From NCBI GenBank assembly GCA_943371025.1, contig CALRTC020000024.1, positions 37,991 through 101,990 on the forward strand: a stretch of DNA of 64,000 bases. The letters are read 5' to 3'. Every line of letters begins with the position of its first letter. Position 1 is the stretch's first letter. A program made the position numbers and the translations under genes. This document shows positions 59,213-64,000 of this stretch, piece by piece. Source of the DNA: Niveispirillum sp943371025. GTDB taxonomy: Bacteria > Pseudomonadota > Alphaproteobacteria > Azospirillales > Azospirillaceae. Under the pieces are notes generated by a model. That model searched no databases, was not told the origin of the DNA, and saw nothing but the letters and a program-made list of their open reading frames with translations.

Positions 59213-61306
59213 ATGATCGACGCCCGATCCACCGGTTCTACGGTCCGCTGGAACGGCCGCCGTCTGGGGCCAGTGTTGCGGGCGCTCGTCCCCACGCTGG
59301 TTGTCATCATCCTGATGGCCGGGCTTTACAGTCGCGGCGGTCAGACCGTTCTGGACCTGTCTGCCGACAATTCGCTGATCCTGCGCAATATGGAAGCGAG
59401 CGTCCGCCTTGCCGATATCGGCAACCGGATGCAGGGACTGAGCGCCCGCTTCAACTGGATTCTCGTGTTGAAGGCAGCCGGGCGCGAAGGGATCGATGTC
59501 CGCACCGAATTGGAGAATGCAACGGCGGCTCTCGACAGCGTCATCTCGGACATGGAGACCTATCGCCGTGTCGATGCGCAACCAGAGCAGATCGCCGCCA
59601 TCAACGACATGCTGAACGAGCTGTCGGATTATCGAAGCGCGGTGACCTGGGTTGGTTCCATGGTCGACCTCGATTATCCCAGCGCCGTCGCCTATCTGGA
59701 ATCCTTCGGTCAGATATTCAGCCGCGTTCAGGTGCAGTTGGACCGAATGGTCAGCGACCACGGTAATCAGGCTCGCCAACTGGCGGCGGCCGCCGCCAGC
59801 CGGGCTGACACCACCATCCAGACCTTCCTGTTCTTCGCCATTGCGGTTTCGGCGGGTGCCGCCTTCGTCTCCTGGGTTGTGGGCCGGTATCAACAGCGGC
59901 TGCGCATCGACACGGAAATCCTGCAGGCGCAGGTGGATGTGCGCACGGCCGATCTGCGTCACGCCAATGCGGAGCTGGAGGCATCGACAGCCACGTTGAG
60001 CCGGTTGGGCCATGTCGGCCGTAATCTGACGGCGACGCTGGACCCGACCACCGTTTATGCCGCCCTGGCCCAAAGTGCTGGCGAGCTGTTGCCCACCGAC
60101 GCATTCGGCATCGCGCTTCTGAATGAGGCGGGGGATGATGTCGCCTATGTGCTGTTCACACTGGACGGCGTGCCTCAGCCCGATCTGCCGCACTATCCGC
60201 TGACCCATCCCACGTCGCTGACGGTCAAGGCGCTGACCATGGAAGCGGATATGATGGTTCTGGATGCCGCCGCCGCCGCCACTGCCCCATCAATGCAGGA
60301 AAGCGGCGATGCCCGTATGGCATCGCTTGCCTTCTGCACCCTGGCTTTTTCCGAAAAGGTGCTTGGCGTTCTGACCGTGCAGACGCGGCGGTCCGGTGCC
60401 TATGGCCCGCGCGAACAGGACATCCTGCGTACGCTGGCGGCCAGTGCGGCCATCGCCATCGCCAACGCCCAGGCCTACCGGCGGCTGGACACCACGCTGA
60501 CAGAACTGCGGGCGGCCCAGGCCCGGCTGGTGCAGCAGGAGAAGCTGGCATCGCTGGGTGGGTTGGTTGCCGGTGTGGCGCATGAGATCAACACGCCTCT
60601 GGGCGTCGCTCTGACCGGCACCAGCTTCATCGAAAGCCAATGTCTGGAGTTGAAGACCAAGGCAGATGATCGGCAGCTGAAACGGAGCGACCTGGACGAA
60701 TTCATCAAGATCGCCAGCGAAGGCCTGCATGTCGTACTGACCAATCTGACGCGCGCTGCCGATCTGGTGCAGAGTTTCAAGCGCGTCGCCGCGGATCAGT
60801 CGCGGGAGGAGGCGCAACTGATCGATCTGGGTGAGTATCTGCGGGAAACGACGCGCAGCCTGGAACCGCTGCTGCGGCAAAGCCGGGTCGGGATCTCGCT
60901 GGATCTGGCCGAGGATGTCAATTTGGTGGTGGCGCCCGGCTCCGTCGCGCAGATTGTCACCAATCTGGTCCAGAACGCCGCCGTCCATGCCTTTGCCGGC
61001 ATCAGCGATCCCATGATCACCATCCGCCTGTCACGCCCGGCGAACCTGGAGGAACCGGCCCGTTTCGCGGTTACCGATAATGGCGTCGGCATGACGCCGG
61101 ATGTTGCCGCCCGCGCCTTCGACCCCTTCTTCACCACAAGGCGCGGCAATGGCGGAACCGGCCTGGGCCTGCATATCGTCCATAATCTGGCACGGGCAGC
61201 CCTGGGTGGCGATGTGGAATTGACGACGGCACCCGGCAACGGGACAACATTCACCATCACCGTGCCCCGTCGCCCGCCGGCCCGCGCGACCATCCCCACG
61301 GCGTGA
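59213..61306 (+). CDS. membrane sensor histidine kinase with GAF domain
   Basis: This 697-residue kinase has TM1 (about 22-39), a roughly 165-residue helical periplasmic sensor, TM2 (about 204-224), a coiled coil and a GAF domain (about 270-420). The phospho-acceptor H457 is in EKLASLGGLVAGVAHEINTP, followed by an HATPase domain with the N box (QIVTNLVQNAAVHAF) and G boxes (DNGVGM, GGTGLGLHIV). No HAMP domain or receiver is visible, and no response regulator gene lies near. The start is uncertain between a GTG at 59195 and this ATG. It follows the peptide-binding protein gene by 168 bases, so it may sense the bound or free peptide. Confidence 0.9.
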   Translation: MIDARSTGSTVRWNGRRLGPVLRALVPTLVVIILMAGLYSRGGQTVLDLSADNSLILRNMEASVRLADIGNRMQGLSARFNWILVLKAAGREGIDVRTELENATAALDSVISDMETYRRVDAQPEQIAAINDMLNELSDYRSAVTWVGSMVDLDYPSAVAYLESFGQIFSRVQVQLDRMVSDHGNQARQLAAAAASRADTTIQTFLFFAIAVSAGAAFVSWVVGRYQQRLRIDTEILQAQVDVRTADLRHANAELEASTATLSRLGHVGRNLTATLDPTTVYAALAQSAGELLPTDAFGIALLNEAGDDVAYVLFTLDGVPQPDLPHYPLTHPTSLTVKALTMEADMMVLDAAAAATAPSMQESGDARMASLAFCTLAFSEKVLGVLTVQTRRSGAYGPREQDILRTLAASAAIAIANAQAYRRLDTTLTELRAAQARLVQQEKLASLGGLVAGVAHEINTPLGVALTGTSFIESQCLELKTKADDRQLKRSDLDEFIKIASEGLHVVLTNLTRAADLVQSFKRVAADQSREEAQLIDLGEYLRETTRSLEPLLRQSRVGISLDLAEDVNLVVAPGSVAQIVTNLVQNAAVHAFAGISDPMITIRLSRPANLEEPARFAVTDNGVGMTPDVAARAFDPFFTTRRGNGGTGLGLHIVHNLARAALGGDVELTTAPGNGTTFTITVPRRPPARATIPTA

Positions 61307-61496
61307 CGTCGGGCAGAATTCCCGATCGTCCTGCCGGTACCTGATCAACCCTGTTTTGGCGCGGTTTGCGCCGGACCAATCAGTCATAAATAATGTTCAC
61401 ACACATGAGAGTGAATGTTGACATGGGCTAACCATTGCCCCATCCTCCCCTGGCACGCTGGCGAACGACCGGCGGCCAATAGGGAGAACGCTTCAC

Positions 61497-63758
61497 ATGA
61501 GGGCCAAGCTGCTCGCGTCCGCCTGCGCGGTCGCGCTGACCACCATTTCGTCCCATGCAATGGCGCAGGACGCGCCGTCCCCGCGCAAGGCTGCGACGCA
61601 GGAAGACGCGCTGCAGGAAATCATCGTGACGGCCACCCGCCGCGCCCAGAATATCAGCGAAGTCCCCCTGTCCATCACCGCCTTCTCGCAGGAAGACCTG
61701 ACGATCAAGGGTGTAGTCGGCTATGAAGGGCTGGCGCGCGAAACGCCGGGTGTCGTCCTGAACCGGCCAAGCGCCAATTTTAACAATTTCACGGCCCGCG
61801 GCATCGCCACCAACGGTTACGGCGCCAACCTGCAAAGCACGGTGGCGGTCTATATCGACGAACTGCCCATCTCGACCATTGGCAACACCACGGTGCTGGA
61901 CCCTACGCTGTTCGATGTGGAGCGGGTGGAATTCCTGCGCGGGCCGCAGGGAACGCTGTTCGGCTCCGGTTCCTTGTCGGGTGCCATGCGCATCCTGACC
62001 AAAAGCCCCGATCTGCGGAAATTCGACGCCGCGGCGCAAACGGATTTCGGCCTGACCGGGTCGGACAGCCTGCGCCAACGCTACAATCTGATGCTGAACA
62101 CGCCCCTGGTGGAGGATAAGCTGGCGTTGCGCATGGTCGGCTTCTACCGGCATGAGGAAGGCTATCTCGACAATGTCGGCACCGGCATCCACAATTCCAA
62201 TACGTTGGAAAGCTGGGGCGGAAGGGCCATCCTGCAATGGAAGCCGGCCGAGCAGATGTCAGTGCGCCTGCTGGTATCGCGTGAGGACAGCAATCCGCGG
62301 GACAGTTCGCTGACAAGCCCGTCTTTGGGTGAGGAAAAGCGCATCTCCGACCGGCCCGACCTCTATTCGGGTGTCCTGACGACCTACAATGGCACTGTGG
62401 AATACCAGTTCGACGGGGCCAAGCTGGTCAGTTCCACCACATATTCCACCTTCGACCAGAAATTCCATGTCGACCTTGCCGGCACTTTCGGTGGCGCCAT
62501 TGCCTTCGGCCTGGACGCCAACGGATATCAGGACACGTTCGTGGAGGAAGTACGGTTGGCTTCAGATCCGGGTGGCGACTGGGACTGGACCATCGGCGGC
62601 TTTTACCTGGATCGTCGGCATGACGTGGATTATTTCTATCGCTCTTCCCCGGCATTCCTGGCGGCGCGGCGCATCACCGGCCTTCCGGACGAATATTACC
62701 AGCGTCAGTACGTTCACACGATTTCGCATGAACTGGCCGGGTTCGGAGAGCTGACCTATCACGTCAATGAGAAGTTCTGGTTGACCGGTGGTCTGCGCTA
62801 CGGCCGGCTGGACGCGCAGGGCTTTACGGAAGGCGGCTATAATTCCGCGTACCTGACCTGGGCCCTGACCGGACAGTCCGGCGCGTTGACCATGGTCCCC
62901 ATCGCGCCGGTGACGGGCGTGAAGGCCAAGGGCTCCAAACCTTCCTACAAGGTCAGCGCTTCCTATCGGGCCAACGAGGCCATCACGACCTATGCCAGCG
63001 TCTCCACCGGCTTCCGCGCGCCCGTGGTCAATGCCTATGCCGGGCGGCCCAGCGTCGTGAACGCCAACGACCTGATCATCCCCTATGGCGCCAGTTCTGA
63101 CGATCTGACCAATTTTGAGCTGGGGCTCAAGGGGCGCTGGCTGAATGGCAAGCTGACGGCGCACCTCGCGGCCTACTACATCGACTGGAAGAACATCCAG
63201 GTGCAGGCCAACCGGACGTCGGACAGCGTGCAGTTCGCCACCAATATCGGTGCTGCCCGCAGCAAGGGCATCGAATTTGAAATCGCCGCCGTCCCGGCCA
63301 CGGGCCTGACCATCGGGCTGAACGGATCGGTAAATACCGCCAAGGTAACAAAGCTGTCAGCGGCGGAGGCCGCCATTTCCGGGGCGGTGGAGGGTGCGCG
63401 CCTGTCGTCCCCGCGCTTCCAGGGGTCGGTCTTTGCCCAGTACTGGGTCAATCTGGCCCCGGAACTGGATGGTTTCGCTACCGCGAACTGGCAGCATGTT
63501 GGCTCCTTCCCCTCCTCCTTCCCCAATGTGCCGGGCGCGCCGACACGCGTCAGCCCGACCTATGGCCACACCGACAGCTACAGCAATGTCAACGCCAGCT
63601 TCGGGATCACGAAGGGGAACTGGACGGGAACGGCCTATGTGGAGAACCTGTTCGACGATCATTCGATCACCTACATCCACCCGGAAGCCTTCCTGGCCAG
63701 CCGCTTCGGCACCATGCGCCCGCGCACCGTGGGTATCCGCATCGGGTACGAGTACTAA
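61497..63758 (+). CDS. TonB-dependent receptor
   Basis: This 753-residue outer-membrane receptor has a signal peptide ending SHAMAQ, the TonB-box-like EIIVTATRR, a plug domain (ARGIATNGYG, FLRGPQGTLFGSGSLSGAMRILT) and a barrel ending GYEY. It is followed three bases later by an MFS transporter gene, so the pair probably moves one substrate across both membranes. Its 190-base upstream region has inverted GTTCAC/GTGAAT elements (61395-61416) that could be an operator. A link to the peptide system upstream is possible but not shown. Confidence 0.92.
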   Translation: MRAKLLASACAVALTTISSHAMAQDAPSPRKAATQEDALQEIIVTATRRAQNISEVPLSITAFSQEDLTIKGVVGYEGLARETPGVVLNRPSANFNNFTARGIATNGYGANLQSTVAVYIDELPISTIGNTTVLDPTLFDVERVEFLRGPQGTLFGSGSLSGAMRILTKSPDLRKFDAAAQTDFGLTGSDSLRQRYNLMLNTPLVEDKLALRMVGFYRHEEGYLDNVGTGIHNSNTLESWGGRAILQWKPAEQMSVRLLVSREDSNPRDSSLTSPSLGEEKRISDRPDLYSGVLTTYNGTVEYQFDGAKLVSSTTYSTFDQKFHVDLAGTFGGAIAFGLDANGYQDTFVEEVRLASDPGGDWDWTIGGFYLDRRHDVDYFYRSSPAFLAARRITGLPDEYYQRQYVHTISHELAGFGELTYHVNEKFWLTGGLRYGRLDAQGFTEGGYNSAYLTWALTGQSGALTMVPIAPVTGVKAKGSKPSYKVSASYRANEAITTYASVSTGFRAPVVNAYAGRPSVVNANDLIIPYGASSDDLTNFELGLKGRWLNGKLTAHLAAYYIDWKNIQVQANRTSDSVQFATNIGAARSKGIEFEIAAVPATGLTIGLNGSVNTAKVTKLSAAEAAISGAVEGARLSSPRFQGSVFAQYWVNLAPELDGFATANWQHVGSFPSSFPNVPGAPTRVSPTYGHTDSYSNVNASFGITKGNWTGTAYVENLFDDHSITYIHPEAFLASRFGTMRPRTVGIRIGYEY

Positions 63759-63761
63759 GCG

Positions 63762-64000
63762 ATGAAGGTAAACCCGTCCCCCCTGCACGGTCCGGCGGCT
63801 GGTGCGCCGCCGGACGCCCGCGCCTGGTATGTGCTGGGTGCGCTGTGTTTCGTCTATGTGCTGAACTTCCTGGACCGGCAGCTTCTTTCCATCCTGGCCA
63901 AGCCGATCCAGGATGATCTGGGCGTCACGGATGGGCAGCTTGGACTGATCAGCGGGCTCTATTTCGCGCTGTTCTACTGCACCATCTCCATTCCGGTGGC
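63762..64000 (+). CDS. MFS transporter, 3' partial
   Basis: The first 79 codons are present before the window ends. After a short cytoplasmic tail the first helix reads WYVLGALCFVYVLNFLDRQLLSILAKPIQDDLG, which resembles spinster-type MFS carriers common beside TonB receptors in alphaproteobacteria. It starts three bases after the receptor stop. The substrate is unknown. Confidence 0.85.
   Translation, partial: MKVNPSPLHGPAAGAPPDARAWYVLGALCFVYVLNFLDRQLLSILAKPIQDDLGVTDGQLGLISGLYFALFYCTISIPV

Noticed and set aside
61395..61416. Inverted GTTCAC/GTGAAT element before the last TonB receptor as a firm operator
   Set aside because: The arms are short and occur once in the window, so it is mentioned only as a possibility under the gene.
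1..64000. tRNA, rRNA, CRISPR array, insertion sequence or prophage
   Set aside because: I found no tRNA-like cloverleaf, spaced CRISPR repeats, transposase or phage gene. The only tandem repeats are those in the 51723-52151 coding tract.

Overview
The window looks like chromosome (or chromid) of a GC-rich, Gram-negative alphaproteobacterium. The reasons are four large TonB-dependent receptors, a cspA-infA pair, alphaproteobacterial versions of the protocatechuate 4,5-cleavage genes and a nosRZDFYLX cluster. A Rhodospirillales/Azospirillaceae-like host such as Niveispirillum is my best guess, from gene style only. I see no rRNA, tRNA, CRISPR array or insertion sequence.

Layout. (1) 1-2861: an ABC polysaccharide exporter (ATPase and permease) with a TylF-type sugar methyltransferase on the opposite strand between them. 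(2) 3128-4387: cold-shock protein, IF-1 and a haemolysin-III-like membrane protein. (3) 4446-26535: a continuous island for plant and lignin aromatics. It holds a TonB receptor, ferulate to vanillate genes (fcs, ech, vdh), an aromatic acid transporter, a MarR regulator, vanA-vanR-vanB, pobA and every enzyme of the protocatechuate 4,5-cleavage (lig) pathway down to pyruvate and oxaloacetate. Three repeated DNA motifs mark three candidate regulons: GTTAT-N4-TATAA(C/T) for MarR, CTGTATACAG for VanR, and a 21-bp element on both sides of a LysR gene that carries two helix-turn-helix domains. (4) 26631-30488: NO-response genes (nnrS, two Crp/Fnr regulators, a RIC di-iron repair protein and a small Cys/Gly-tailed protein). 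(5) 30803-39685: the nitrous oxide reductase operon nosRZDFYLX. Three copies of TTGCGCNGSSRCAAAG and one FNR/DNR-type box tie blocks 4 and 5 together. (6) 39738-45254: TonB receptor, SGNH hydrolase and tannase/feruloyl esterase, which could release the aromatic acids used by block 3. (7) 45460-51349: phospholipase C, TonB receptor and a DeoR regulator. (8) 51639-61306: the most unusual block. (9) 61497-64000: a fourth TonB receptor and the start of an MFS transporter.

Block 8 looks like an undescribed peptide-modification system. A 204-residue protein with no charged residue and sixteen TISFAQP(G/A) repeats is followed, on the same strand and with four-base overlaps between the later genes, by a kinase fused to a HopA1-type domain, a LanC cyclase with all its zinc ligands, a subtilase without a signal peptide and a family 5 peptide-binding protein. 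A sensor histidine kinase comes next. The kinase and HopA1 pair resembles class V lanthipeptide and thioamitide enzymes, but here the two are in one polypeptide. The proposed substrate has Ser and Thr in every repeat and only three Cys, all outside the repeats.

Starts were chosen from Shine-Dalgarno spacing and overlaps. Operator assignments are pattern-based inference.
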